From: Paludibacteraceae bacterium
GTDB lineage: Bacteria; Bacteroidota; Bacteroidia; Bacteroidales; Paludibacteraceae
Length of the DNA: 64,000 bases
Direction of reading: 5' to 3'
NCBI GenBank assembly: GCA_017558065.1
Contig: JAFYWK010000054.1
Coordinates: 1-64,000 of the forward strand
Shown: piece after piece, positions 34,796-43,768 of the stretch
Layout of the letters: every line of letters starts with the position of its first letter
Position numbering within the stretch: position 1 is the first letter of the stretch
Translations under genes and position numbers: made by a program
The notes under the pieces: model-generated
Told to the model about the DNA's origin: nothing
Database searches by the model: none
The model's input: the letters and a program-made list of their open reading frames with translations, nothing else

Positions 34796-35434
34796 TCAGA
34801 ACAGCAATTGTCGCTTCATCTGATCCACGTAGAAGTCCAGCATTTCGCGTGTACCTTCGGGGAAAGCGCTCACGATGCTGCGTTTGAGGTTCTTGATCAT
34901 GCTCTGGTCGTTCTTCTCATACAGGCAATCCAGTATCTTCTGTGGCTTACCGTTGATGATTTCTTTCTCTACGAGGTACCCCACCAACCCGAGATAAGTC
35001 TGTGGATAGAAGAGGTCTTTGGGGTCTTTGTGGCACTTATCGCGACGATCAATAAGGATAGTCCAGATATTCTCCTGCACGCTCACAAAATCCTGTCCCC
35101 CGCCTTGCTCCAGCATGCCGAGGGCTTTGCGCAGGAAGGTGGTGAGGTGAACGTAATCCATGCGTTTGCCCGTCTGGTCATAACCGATCATCTCGTGCTC
35201 CAGGTTCTCCAGTCGGCTGCACATCTCGTTGAGGGCTGCCTGTTTGCGGGCATTGCGCTCGTCCGCTGGTTCGCAGGATCCCTCAATCTCTTGTTTGGGT
35301 TGTGATGGACTGTCGGCATATTGGTTGACGGTCACCTGAGACCCTGGCAGGGTAAATATTCCCCCATGGCTATCGCCCATGATTACATTGCAATTCTCCA
35401 TCGTGATTTGGTAGTTAGGTTGTTCTTTTTTCAT
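34796..35434 (-). CDS. Accessory protein of unknown function
   Basis: The protein (212 residues) begins with a beta-repeat-like stretch (ITMENCNVIMGDSHGGIFTL, then PGSQVTVNQY, about 10-40), of a type found at the N-terminus of many Bacteroidales accessory proteins. The rest is alpha-helical (about 60-210) with no membrane segment and ends in DFYVDQMKRQLLF. The N-terminal part may be a docking module. It has its own promoter and lies between the tRNA-Pro region and the broken sigma gene, in what looks like element-derived DNA. I cannot name a function. Confidence 0.55.
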   Translation of the reverse strand: MKKEQPNYQITMENCNVIMGDSHGGIFTLPGSQVTVNQYADSPSQPKQEIEGSCEPADERNARKQAALNEMCSRLENLEHEMIGYDQTGKRMDYVHLTTFLRKALGMLEQGGGQDFVSVQENIWTILIDRRDKCHKDPKDLFYPQTYLGLVGYLVEKEIINGKPQKILDCLYEKNDQSMIKNLKRSIVSAFPEGTREMLDFYVDQMKRQLLF

Positions 35435-35507
35435 ATGTTGTCTAGTTGTTTTTTGCTTGGTTGTTTCGTGGGTTGTGGGTTGGGTATCGAGTATCGGATA
35501 TCGGGTA

Positions 35508-35539
35508 CAAAATTACTATAATTTTGCTAATTTACCAAA
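35508..35539 (-). promoter_or_regulatory. Promoter of the accessory gene at 34796-35434
   Basis: Minus strand: TTTG (35539-35536), 20 bases, TAATTTTG (35515-35508). The leader that follows has a short repeat (TATCGAGTATCGGATATCGGG, 35485-35505). Confidence 0.8.
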
Positions 35540-35571
35540 TACATTCTCTACATTTTTTATTTTTTTAGACT

Positions 35572-35894
35572 CAGCTGCTGGATTTGATTCAAGAGGGCAA
35601 TATAGCAGTTGATATATCTGAGCCCTCCTCTGAGAACCGTTTCGTTGGCTTGGCAACGATTTGTATCAGGCACCGATTGTTGAATTTTATGCGAAAAAGA
35701 TACGGTGTCGTAGCCACTTGTTGCAGGCATTGGAGAGATTACCTCGGCACGAGAAAGAGGTCATCGAGATGTTGTATGGCATTGGTATGCGCAAGGCGAT
35801 GAGTTTGCAAGAGGTAGGGGTGTTGTTAGGCTTGACCGTCCAACGTATCAGCCAGATCCGCGCCGAAGCACTTGCCAAACTAACCAAGCACTGA
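35572..35894 (+). pseudogene. Broken RpoD-like sigma-factor gene
   Basis: One frame from about 35572 reads LLDLIQEGNIAVDIS, then RFVGLATICIRHRLLNF, which matches sigma-70 region 2 text (DLIQEGN and the IRH/IRQ helix). It runs into nonsense near 35700. A second frame takes over near 35685 (AKKIRCRSHLLQALERL) and reads LPRHEKEVIEMLYGIG, then MSLQEVGVLLGLTVQRISQI, a clean region 4 with its helix-turn-helix, to the TGA at 35892-35894. A frameshift near 35690-35710 therefore splits the gene, the N-terminus is missing, and region 3 is absent. It is the decayed copy of a small sigma factor. Confidence 0.72.
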
Positions 35895-36063
35895 CAAAAC
35901 AAATAGGGTGTGTCAAAACTGACACACCCTCATGATAACACGCTTGCTATTGGCGAACGCAGAACACTACTGAGCATAGCAATTCCATTTTCGGTGAAGG
36001 CATAAGGTAGATACTTAGCGTGTCGTCCTCTATTGTCTATGGTCGCATTTTGCGACCTTAAAA

Positions 36064-37080
36064 TCACTTTGTCGCAATCACTCGCCAAGGGCCATCGTAG
36101 CCCATTTGTACTTCGAAGAGATGCTCTTCTAATTGGTTGACCTCATTATATATGGCAGGGATAACAATCTCGCCATGGCTATCAATCACACCCTTGCAAC
36201 CATATACACTGTATTCGAAATAACCTGTGGGATGCTCTTGATCATAGTCACTCGGTAGGTACATTGGTCGAAAATCATAGTCGCTACAGAAGGCGGTGAG
36301 TACCTTGCCATATTTATCAATTCGCTTCATCACACCATTATCCACAGCAAACAGGTGTTCGCCATAACAATAGATGAGCTCGTAATGCAAAGCGAGCGTG
36401 ATGGTTCCATCAATATCCATGATACCATACTTACCTTCGTCTTGGAAGATGCGCACACCACAAGTAGATGGTCCCCAGATGCAGTCGTAGATGGTATCTA
36501 CTACCAGTTCGCCCGTTCGGTTGATCAAGCCACATTCGTTCTTGGAATTGGTAACCACGCAGTATCCGTCATGAAAAGCATAACCAAGGCGCGTGATGGC
36601 ATGTTGCGTGGTAGGAAATTGGCAAGGGATAACCTCTTCGCCAGCAGTGTTGATAAAGCCAATGCGATTATCGCGGTACACGGCAGCCAGCCCCTCGGAG
36701 AAGTTCCACGCATGATTATAACGTCCTTCTATGACAATGTTACCTGTGTTGAGATTGACGTATCCACGCTTGCCGTTCATGTCGCAATACACAGTCAGGG
36801 AGTCGCCCTCGCTCACGCCCAATGACACCCAACGCATCTTGGGGGAAATATAGCGGCGAGTATTTAGATTGTAGATGCGTACATATTCTTTGTCTGGATA
36901 ATGCTTATCCAATCGCAGCGAATCGTTGATTTCTTTCTGACAATACCATCGTTTGTTGTCCAAACGGTCTTCAATACGTACGGATGCAAGGCATGCAAAG
37001 AAAATAAACACACCTAATCCAAATAATGCCCATGCAGAGATTAGGATTTTCTTCCAGAGTTTTACTTGATTTGTTTTCAT
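36064..37080 (-). CDS. WG-repeat membrane-anchored protein
   Basis: The protein has 338 residues. A membrane anchor (about 10-33) is followed by a beta-rich exterior made of WG-type repeats: KRGYVNLNTGNIVIEGRYN (about 105-123), RIGFINTAGEEVIP (about 140-153), ECGLINRTGELVVDTIYD and GKYGIMDIDGTITLALHYE. Its C-terminal segment GYDGPWRVIATK is strikingly like the end of the next gene's product (GDGPYMVLATK). The exposed repeats suggest a binding or scaffold role. It is the last gene of the TIR/RyR cluster. Confidence 0.7.
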   Translation of the reverse strand: MKTNQVKLWKKILISAWALFGLGVFIFFACLASVRIEDRLDNKRWYCQKEINDSLRLDKHYPDKEYVRIYNLNTRRYISPKMRWVSLGVSEGDSLTVYCDMNGKRGYVNLNTGNIVIEGRYNHAWNFSEGLAAVYRDNRIGFINTAGEEVIPCQFPTTQHAITRLGYAFHDGYCVVTNSKNECGLINRTGELVVDTIYDCIWGPSTCGVRIFQDEGKYGIMDIDGTITLALHYELIYCYGEHLFAVDNGVMKRIDKYGKVLTAFCSDYDFRPMYLPSDYDQEHPTGYFEYSVYGCKGVIDSHGEIVIPAIYNEVNQLEEHLFEVQMGYDGPWRVIATK

Positions 37081-37109
37081 AGTTTTTTAATTTTGATGTT
37101 TATATTGTG

Positions 37110-37811
37110 TTAGTTTTGTGATTTTTTTGTTGCTAAGACCATGTATGGACCGTCACCTACATAATACAATATAGGGAGGTGTTCGGCAGGAATATGCTCG
37201 TGTACCATGCAGTAATTGCCCTCCTGTTTGATGTTTGCATATTGCTGCATCTGCTCCTTGGTTATTGGGTCTTGTGCGAAGATGTAGTTCTCGTAGCAGC
37301 GTGTGTCGCTATAGTCATAGGAGTCAAATTTGGGATAACTCTTGTCAATAATTCCGACATGTATATTCTCCAACGGAATATGCTCTTTTGTTGGGAAACA
37401 GTATAGTTGGAACCCCATACTTGCTGTCATTTCGCAGTGTTGGCGAACGCCTTGTAAGCCATGAAAAGTATGTCCTAAAATAGTAATATCATCATCGATA
37501 TGATACATTTGTATGTCGTAATCAGCAATCGGATTCTCCGTCCAATATTTGGTGATATATCGAATGGTTAGTGGACTGATACTGTTTTTAGGTACAATGG
37601 TGAATATCTCATCTAATAACCACTCTATTCCCTTTTGACGAAGCATATCGCGCATCACGATATTGTACTGTATGAAACGATTCAATTCTGCACCTATTCT
37701 ATCAGATTGATACAGGGCTTTTAAGGCCTCTTGCCACGTGAAGAAATACCTTGTTTCAAAATAATTAGAGATGCAGACCAATGGCGGCATCGAGTTGAGT
37801 AGAGGTTTCAT
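37110..37811 (-). CDS. Cluster protein of unknown function
   Basis: The protein (233 residues) has no signal, membrane segment or known motif. It is rich in Tyr and Asp in its second half. The end, YYVGDGPYMVLATKKS, matches the end of the WG-repeat protein encoded 29 bases downstream. A shared terminal motif in adjacent genes may reflect a partner site. The start lies 48 bases downstream of a two-box motif (37860-37890) shared with the RyR gene at 38361. Confidence 0.5.
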   Translation of the reverse strand: MKPLLNSMPPLVCISNYFETRYFFTWQEALKALYQSDRIGAELNRFIQYNIVMRDMLRQKGIEWLLDEIFTIVPKNSISPLTIRYITKYWTENPIADYDIQMYHIDDDITILGHTFHGLQGVRQHCEMTASMGFQLYCFPTKEHIPLENIHVGIIDKSYPKFDSYDYSDTRCYENYIFAQDPITKEQMQQYANIKQEGNYCMVHEHIPAEHLPILYYVGDGPYMVLATKKSQN

Positions 37812-37859
37812 AATCGATTTGGTTTTTAGAAATGTTATACTCTATTGGTTGTTTATTAC

Positions 37860-37890
37860 TATAGAGTATGGAAGATAGGGAAATCTATCA
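37860..37890 (-). promoter_or_regulatory. Two-box upstream motif, copy 1
   Basis: On the minus strand: TGATAGATT (37890-37882), 15 bases, CTCTATA (37866-37860). It has the form of an extracytoplasmic-function sigma promoter, and the same boxes with the same 15-base spacing lie before the RyR gene at 38361. Nearby 37837-37869 is an inverted repeat (ATACTCTAT ... ATAGAGTAT). Confidence 0.5.
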
Positions 37891-37925
37891 GTTTGGAGAA
37901 AAAAATGTGCCCATTCTTCTAAAAA

Positions 37926-38345
37926 TCATTTACAGCAGAATTCTCTGTCGTATAAATGGACTAATGTACCATGCATTGTCACACCATAGATCTCAAGATG
38001 TCGTTCTCCTGATACAGGAAAAGCAAGGATAACATCCTCCTCATTGCTACAAAATTCATATAGGTATAAACTTCTATCTAAGAGAGGAGAATATTCGCAA
38101 CTTACAAATCGAAGCCCCTTTCCTAAACTATCTTGTAAATCACCGAGCGACTTATATCCATGGCATGCATACAATGCATCTTTATCGATGACAGTATTGT
38201 ATTTCCCCTCGAAAGCAACCAGCAATTTGTCAAAATAACAATCCTTAGGGAAGTTGGCCTCTTGAATCAAGAATTCTGCATTAGTGGCAGTAGAGCCGCA
38301 CCATCCTTGAAATAGAATCGGTTTTGTATTCATATTATCAATCAA
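37926..38345 (-). CDS. Cluster protein of unknown function
   Basis: The protein has 139 residues from 38345; the ATG four codons later (MNTKPILFQGWCGST) is an equally likely start. It has no membrane segment. The sequence is beta-rich with several Cys, ending LYDREFCCK. No family is recognised. Fifteen bases separate it from the upstream RyR gene, so the two are likely cotranscribed. Confidence 0.5.
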   Translation of the reverse strand: MIDNMNTKPILFQGWCGSTATNAEFLIQEANFPKDCYFDKLLVAFEGKYNTVIDKDALYACHGYKSLGDLQDSLGKGLRFVSCEYSPLLDRSLYLYEFCSNEEDVILAFPVSGERHLEIYGVTMHGTLVHLYDREFCCK

Positions 38346-38360
38346 TGTGTAGGGGATTGA

Positions 38361-38651
38361 TTACTCTTTCGTTATTTTGAAACCGAGCTTAGTGATGAGT
38401 TTAAGGGTGCCAAGGGCAGTATCGCGGTCGTATGCCTTCTCCTCTTCGGGCAATTGCTCATAAGGTACGAGGCATGGGTGTTGCTTGAGTTGGTCGTTGC
38501 GTTCGGGTCCATAGGTCCAACCTTGCTCCATGCGCGACTGCGCCCACACTTCGTGTACGTTCTTTGCCATGGCCTCTACGAGGTCGTTAAGTCCTGCGGA
38601 CAATTGGATAGCGTCCGTGTTTTCAGGTTTAGGAATGTAGTTTGTTTTCAT
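38361..38651 (-). CDS. Stand-alone RyR-domain protein
   Basis: The protein (96 residues) is almost entirely one RyR (ryanodine-receptor) domain: VHEVWAQSRMEQGWTYGPER (about 33-52), NDQLKQHPCLVPYEQLPEEE (about 53-72) and KAYDRDTALGTLKLITKLGF (about 73-92). These residues are the conserved RyR core (W, GW.YG, HP.LvPY..L, E..YDR). Bacterial RyR domains have been predicted to bind nucleotide ligands; this is not proven for this protein. The gene sits inside a cluster of TIR and RyR genes and has the two-box motif upstream. Confidence 0.82.
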   Translation of the reverse strand: MKTNYIPKPENTDAIQLSAGLNDLVEAMAKNVHEVWAQSRMEQGWTYGPERNDQLKQHPCLVPYEQLPEEEKAYDRDTALGTLKLITKLGFKITKE

Positions 38652-38682
38652 TTTCTTTTCAGTTTATTGGTTTTACTGATAT

Positions 38683-38713
38683 TATAGAGAGGTGTTAAGA
38701 CAGGAATCTATCA
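38683..38713 (-). promoter_or_regulatory. Two-box upstream motif, copy 2
   Basis: On the minus strand: TGATAGATT (38713-38705), 15 bases, CTCTATA (38689-38683), 31 bases ahead of the RyR gene's ATG at 38651. The first box overlaps the stop of the TIR gene upstream. Confidence 0.5.
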
Positions 38714-40615
38714 CAAGACTTCAACTAATTCGATAAAACCTATATCATCTGTCTTCTCTAAGGTAGTATTAATTGTCTTAAACTGTCCATTTTCGATACG
38801 AAGCAATGTCACTTCAGCAGAAGCATCCTTTTTATATGCATTACGCAAATCTTCGTATGTAACAATTGGTGCGTTATCATACTTAACCAAAATATCTCCA
38901 ACTTCTAATACGGGATGTGTTTGAGCATCTTTAAATGCAAAAACCAATACGCCCGCGTACTCTCTTTTACTTTCGGAAACCTCTCTATAAAACAACATAG
39001 CAGAACGAACATAATCTTCACTCTCTGGATGATAGGATTGGTAAATTGATAATTGCTCAGCAATATCTTTGTAAATCATTTGAGGTGTAATAGATGACGA
39101 AGATTCTATACCCTTTCTTGCTAAATCTTTGCGGTTTTCGATAACCAACGAGAGGAATGAACCAAGACGACATATTTTACCCCATTGATACCATTGCTCG
39201 TCCGTAGAGTCGATAGTACACTTTTTAATCAAAGACTGATATGCTACTACATATTGACGATCTAACTCTTTCAACTGAGCTTTGGATGCTTGCACTTCAA
39301 CTTGTTTTGCTTTTACTTTTTCCTCACGAAGTCCCAATTCTTGTTGTTGGGTTTGATATTGTATGTATTGATTTAGATACTCTAAGGTATCTGTTCGGGT
39401 TTCTAAGTTATGAAGTTGCTTTTGTAAATCATCTAATTGAGCGTCTTGTGTATTTAATGTACTTTGAAACGAAGATAACAAATCAGATGCCAACTTATCT
39501 TCTGCATTTGATAAATTGGTATAATATTCTTCAGAAGCATCTATTTGATAACCTAACTTAGCCCAATATTTCCATATAGAGGAAGCTTGTTTGTAAACCT
39601 TACGAGAATATTCTGGGAAGTTGGACATTTCCGACAAGAATGCTATATAATACACGTTAAACGAATGGTTAGCGACATCAAATAGTGTAGATCCCCATCG
39701 CATATTATATTCTTCTGGCGTTTGTATGAATTGACGAATGAAATTGAGTTGCTCTATAAAATCCGTATAATACAATGTCGCGAAGACAGGTGAGATGGCA
39801 ATTTCTTGTGCATTGATTCCATGTAGTGACAAAAGGAAACTATGATAACTATTAATTTGTAATGGTACAGAATCTACCGTCCAAACACGATTAATATTCT
39901 CTTCTGACAAGTCAATATTTTTTAAGAACTCTATTTGTAATTCTTTGGTGTATTTATCAAAACGAACGCAATTTGCATATTCAGTCCACATTTTTTGCAA
40001 AGTTTGATTTTCTTCTGCTAACACATAAACGGCTTGAGCATCCTTCGTTAATAATGTAGCATATTTTACACACACATCGCGTGATAGAACCCTAAATACG
40101 CCCCATAATACTATTGATAATAGCAATAGAGCCGATATTACGACTGCTGCAATCTTAACGACTTTTAATACTGGCAGATGAGGTTTGCTGATTAGGTAAC
40201 GTTGCTGCATGCGCTCCAGTGCCAAATCAAAATATTCTATCGAACTCGCAGTGATAGCCTGATAGTTGCACAACTCTTCCATACCATTGGGCATCGGATT
40301 GGGCCATTGGAAGCCATTAAGCATAACGGGGATAATGTTTTTATTATGCTTCATCGCATGGCACACTTCCAGACGTACCCAGTCATCCTCATTCACACAA
40401 CGTTCGAGGGCATTAGGAGGTAGTACTACTACAAAATCTTTGCACTGCTCAATCACATTGTATAATTGTTCGTTGAATTTACCCGAGCGAAGTGTTTCCA
40501 TGTCAAAGAAAACAGAATATCCTTCTGCTCTCAATCGAGTTGCCACTAAATTGGCTGTATCATACGAGCTACGACGGTAGCTGATGAAGATGTCGTATTT
40601 CTTCTGTTGTTCCAT
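38711..40615 (-). CDS. TIR-transmembrane-coiled-coil-PDZ-like protein
   Basis: The protein has 634 residues. An N-terminal TIR domain (about 5-140) shows DIFISYRRSSYDTANLV, FFDMETLRSGKFN and the segment DDWVRLEV with Glu83 in the place of the TIR NADase catalytic glutamate. A transmembrane helix follows (about 150-174). Beyond it is a helical region with a coiled coil near 385-455 (LDDLQKQLHNLETR and EEKVKAKQVEVQASK) and a PDZ-like C-terminal domain (about 540-634, GVLVFAFKDAQTHPVLEVGD). The TIR part should be cytosolic and the rest outside the membrane. It shares its first residues (MEQQKKYD-FISY) with the TIR-LRR gene upstream, 23 bases away. The role is likely signalling; see findings. Confidence 0.8.
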   Translation of the reverse strand: MEQQKKYDIFISYRRSSYDTANLVATRLRAEGYSVFFDMETLRSGKFNEQLYNVIEQCKDFVVVLPPNALERCVNEDDWVRLEVCHAMKHNKNIIPVMLNGFQWPNPMPNGMEELCNYQAITASSIEYFDLALERMQQRYLISKPHLPVLKVVKIAAVVISALLLLSIVLWGVFRVLSRDVCVKYATLLTKDAQAVYVLAEENQTLQKMWTEYANCVRFDKYTKELQIEFLKNIDLSEENINRVWTVDSVPLQINSYHSFLLSLHGINAQEIAISPVFATLYYTDFIEQLNFIRQFIQTPEEYNMRWGSTLFDVANHSFNVYYIAFLSEMSNFPEYSRKVYKQASSIWKYWAKLGYQIDASEEYYTNLSNAEDKLASDLLSSFQSTLNTQDAQLDDLQKQLHNLETRTDTLEYLNQYIQYQTQQQELGLREEKVKAKQVEVQASKAQLKELDRQYVVAYQSLIKKCTIDSTDEQWYQWGKICRLGSFLSLVIENRKDLARKGIESSSSITPQMIYKDIAEQLSIYQSYHPESEDYVRSAMLFYREVSESKREYAGVLVFAFKDAQTHPVLEVGDILVKYDNAPIVTYEDLRNAYKKDASAEVTLLRIENGQFKTINTTLEKTDDIGFIELVEVL

Positions 40616-40638
40616 TTAAATTTACTATTTTTTTCTTA

Positions 40639-43014
40639 CTACTCACGAATTACTTCTACACCCTCAGGGAAGGCAGCACCAATATTGGTTAGAGATTTTG
40701 GAACCCTTATAGATTTAAGCGCATCGCAACCATAAAACGCCCCTCTATCAATGAAGTTCACCTTCTTGCCAATAATAACGGAAGTCAAACTCTTGCAACC
40801 TGTAAATGTATGTTCTTTGATACTTGTCACACCATCAGGAATAATAATCGAAGATAAGCCTTCGCAATAACCGAACGCAAATGCTCCAATAGTCGTCACA
40901 CTATTGGGAATAGTAACCGAAGTCAAGCCTTTGCAACTTATGAACGCATAAGCTCCAATGCTTTTCACGCTATTAGGGATAACCGTATTTTTACAACCAA
41001 CAACGAGTGTGTTTGAAGCAGTATGAATAATGGCATTACAATTACCTCGGCTATCATAGGTACCATTCCCTTTTTCTACAACAATTGAAATCAAATTATT
41101 GCAACTTTTGAATGCTCTCTCTTTAATGCACGTTACGCTATTAGGAATAATGATAGAAGTTAAACCATGGCAATAAGAGAACGCCTCCTCTCCGATACTT
41201 GTTACGCTGTTGGGGATAATGATGGAAGTCAAAGAAGAGCATTCATAGAACGCATACGTTCCAATACTCGTCACGCTGTTAGGGATTGTGATAGAAGTAA
41301 GCGATTTACATGCACGGAAAACTCCCTCTCCGATACTCGTTATGCTATTAGAGATTGTAACTGATGTCAAGCCTTCGCAATAACAGAACGCATACGTTCC
41401 GATACTCGTCACGCTATTAGGAATGGTAATAGAAGTCAAACTTTTGCAGCCCCAAAATGCATCTTTTCCAATACTTGTCACACTATTAGGGATAACTGTA
41501 TTTTTACATCCTTTGATAAGAGTATTAGAAGCCGTTTCTATAATAGCATTGCAGTTTTCGCGGCTGTCGAATTTTTTATTTCTCTTTTCCACAATAATTG
41601 ATGTCAAAGAAGAGCAATTATGAAACGCTCCCAATCCAATACTCGTCACGCTGTTAGGAATAGTAATCGATTTCAATTTGTAGCAATACGCGAACGCTCG
41701 CTCTCCAATGCTTGTTACGCTATTAGAGATAGTAATGGACGTCAAGCCTTTGCAATAACAGAACGCATACGTTCCAATAGTCGTCACACTATTGGGAATA
41801 GTAACCGAAGTTAAGCCATAGTAATGTTCGAACGCACAAACGCCAATACTTGTCACATCATAGGTATAGTTTCCATACTTAATCTGCGCTGGAATATGAA
41901 TTTCTTTTACGTTCTTATTGGCGTATCCTGATACAGTAACGTCGCTTCCTTTTTTTGATGCCTTGTACATCAAATTACCCACTTGGAATTCTCCTTTAGG
42001 CAACGCATTTCGCTTTGCTTTTTCTAGTTCTTCAGCATTCAACGTTTGAGAGGCTTTATTAATTGGCTCTTCTTTAGTTGTAGTCGGTACAACAGTCGTA
42101 CTCGTGTTTGTATTTGTAAATTTAGTTCTTTCCTGCGAATATACTTTCGATTCTTTAGGTACACCATCTTGTGTTTGAGCCTTATTAGAGGGTGTACCTT
42201 TAGCATCTGACTTTTCTTTAGATACTGTTGATACAACGGTAGTATTGTTCGTTGTGGCTATTTCTGTCGATTTCGTTGTATTGCTATTTGTTTTAGTTAT
42301 TTTTGCAATACTATCTTGTGTCTGAACCTTTGGGAAAGTAACTTGTACAATTTGTTCTTGTTCTATATCAACGGGTTCAACGGGTGAATTCAAAATAACT
42401 GAACGTTGTTGAAAATGACGAACACCTATAATCACCAAACCAATTATTGCCAATGTTGCTATAGTAAGCCATATCCAAGATCTATTAATCGATTTGTGAG
42501 GTGATTTTGGATCGGGCTTTGGTGTTGGTTTGGGCGTAGGAGCAGGCGTTGGAGTTGGTTCTGGTGTAGAAATTGATGTTGGTTCGGGTGTAAATATTGG
42601 AGTAATACTTTTATTTACAAGTTCAGAAACAGAGGTTAATAGAGTTGGAATAATAGGATCTTCACTAAAATAATGCCAGTTTGCATGAATCAGCAGAATC
42701 TCAAAGTCTTTCGGTACTGGCGTCTCATCTAAAGCATATGGCAGAACCACCACATCGTGATTGAATGCATAGTGCAGTTCAATGGAAACGTATTTGGACT
42801 TGTACGAATTGCCACTAGCTAGCAATAGCATTGCCTTACTATTATCTATTTCTTCGGCTATCTTGGTAACATAATTAGCCGTACCACCCATTCCTTTTCG
42901 GTCAATGAAGTAGGTAATACCTACTCTATCAAACGCTTTGCATATCTCATCCGCAATAACACTATCCTTCCGCGAATAGCTGATGAACACATCGTATTTC
43001 TTCTGTTGTTCCAT
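40639..43014 (-). CDS. TIR-transmembrane-leucine-rich-repeat receptor-like protein
   Basis: The start is the ATG at 43014 (MEQQKKYDVF), giving 791 residues; a longer frame reaches 43119 but overlaps the PrsW gene. The parts in order are a TIR domain (about 5-125, KYDVFISYSRKDSVIADEI; Glu79 in YVSIEL fits the TIR catalytic glutamate), a Pro/Thr-rich linker (139-172), a transmembrane helix (179-198), a Ser/Thr-rich low-complexity stretch (about 205-355), and about 15 BspA-type leucine-rich repeats (about 395-785, unit NSVTSIGxxAFxxCxxLTSI). TIR domains are cytosolic, so the repeats should be periplasmic. This is the order of an animal Toll-like receptor in reverse. Three repeats are replaced by a longer insert with EKRNKKFDSRENCNAII-type text, as is usual for BspA proteins. 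Confidence 0.82.
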   Translation of the reverse strand: MEQQKKYDVFISYSRKDSVIADEICKAFDRVGITYFIDRKGMGGTANYVTKIAEEIDNSKAMLLLASGNSYKSKYVSIELHYAFNHDVVVLPYALDETPVPKDFEILLIHANWHYFSEDPIIPTLLTSVSELVNKSITPIFTPEPTSISTPEPTPTPAPTPKPTPKPDPKSPHKSINRSWIWLTIATLAIIGLVIIGVRHFQQRSVILNSPVEPVDIEQEQIVQVTFPKVQTQDSIAKITKTNSNTTKSTEIATTNNTTVVSTVSKEKSDAKGTPSNKAQTQDGVPKESKVYSQERTKFTNTNTSTTVVPTTTKEEPINKASQTLNAEELEKAKRNALPKGEFQVGNLMYKASKKGSDVTVSGYANKNVKEIHIPAQIKYGNYTYDVTSIGVCAFEHYYGLTSVTIPNSVTTIGTYAFCYCKGLTSITISNSVTSIGERAFAYCYKLKSITIPNSVTSIGLGAFHNCSSLTSIIVEKRNKKFDSRENCNAIIETASNTLIKGCKNTVIPNSVTSIGKDAFWGCKSLTSITIPNSVTSIGTYAFCYCEGLTSVTISNSITSIGEGVFRACKSLTSITIPNSVTSIGTYAFYECSSLTSIIIPNSVTSIGEEAFSYCHGLTSIIIPNSVTCIKERAFKSCNNLISIVVEKGNGTYDSRGNCNAIIHTASNTLVVGCKNTVIPNSVKSIGAYAFISCKGLTSVTIPNSVTTIGAFAFGYCEGLSSIIIPDGVTSIKEHTFTGCKSLTSVIIGKKVNFIDRGAFYGCDALKSIRVPKSLTNIGAAFPEGVEVIRE

Positions 43015-43022
43015 AATATTCT

Positions 43023-43715
43023 TTATTTTTCCAAATGTCTCTTTATTGATTTCGCTGCCCATTTCCAGAGGTAGAAGCAGAAGATGAGGAAGCCAAGCAG
43101 GAGTATACTTTCGAGCCATGTAGGGATATACACCTGCATGATAAATAGCAGCGAATCGTAGATACCATGTGCTACAATAGGTGCAAGAAGTGCCAACGCT
43201 GAATAGCGCATGCGATGTTGGGGTTCAAACTTGGCAAGGGAATAGAAATAGCCCATCAACACACCAAAGCAGAAATGCCCTGGCACTGCAAAGATTGCAC
43301 GCGAAATGGCTACACTCGCCCAGTCTTCATCCAGCACCACATAGAGTACGTTCTCTAACCCTGCGAAGCCCAAAGAAACGCATACAGCATATACGATGCC
43401 GTCCATGCGCTCATCAAAATAGGGGTTCTTGCGCAAAAAGAGCCACAGTAGAAAGAGTTTGGATAGTTCCTCAGGGATAGCAGCGCTCATAAAGGCATCG
43501 TAGATAGCGCCAAAGATGGTGGTATATTCTTCGGGGATAACACCTATCCACTGCAATGGATAGACAATAGCCAATGTCAATGGGATAGCAAGCACGCCCA
43601 AAGCAGTAGCTTTGAGCAATTGCCCAATTGGCTCTGGCGACTTACGATCTCGCCAGCAGATATATCCCAATAGCGCTATGGCTGGAAGGAGAGCCGAGAG
43701 AAGAGGGAGATACAT
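43023..43715 (-). CDS. PrsW-family intramembrane protease, copy 1
   Basis: The protein has 230 residues and about seven hydrophobic segments. The PrsW signatures are present: SAAIPEELSKLFLLWLF (EE..K, about 93-109), MDGIVYAVCVSLGFAGLENVL (about 118-138), VPGHFCFGVLMGYF (about 156-169) and APIVAHGIYDSLLF (about 184-197). In B. subtilis PrsW cuts the anti-sigma factor RsiW. Here it may cut a membrane-bound TIR protein or regulator (inference). The paralogue at 44900 shares a near-identical 117-base block at the 5' end (43594-43710). Confidence 0.82.
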   Translation of the reverse strand: MYLPLLSALLPAIALLGYICWRDRKSPEPIGQLLKATALGVLAIPLTLAIVYPLQWIGVIPEEYTTIFGAIYDAFMSAAIPEELSKLFLLWLFLRKNPYFDERMDGIVYAVCVSLGFAGLENVLYVVLDEDWASVAISRAIFAVPGHFCFGVLMGYFYSLAKFEPQHRMRYSALALLAPIVAHGIYDSLLFIMQVYIPTWLESILLLGFLIFCFYLWKWAAKSIKRHLEK

Positions 43716-43768
43716 AGGACTATTTAATCATTGGTATTTTACTACTATATTTAAGTATGAACAAACAA

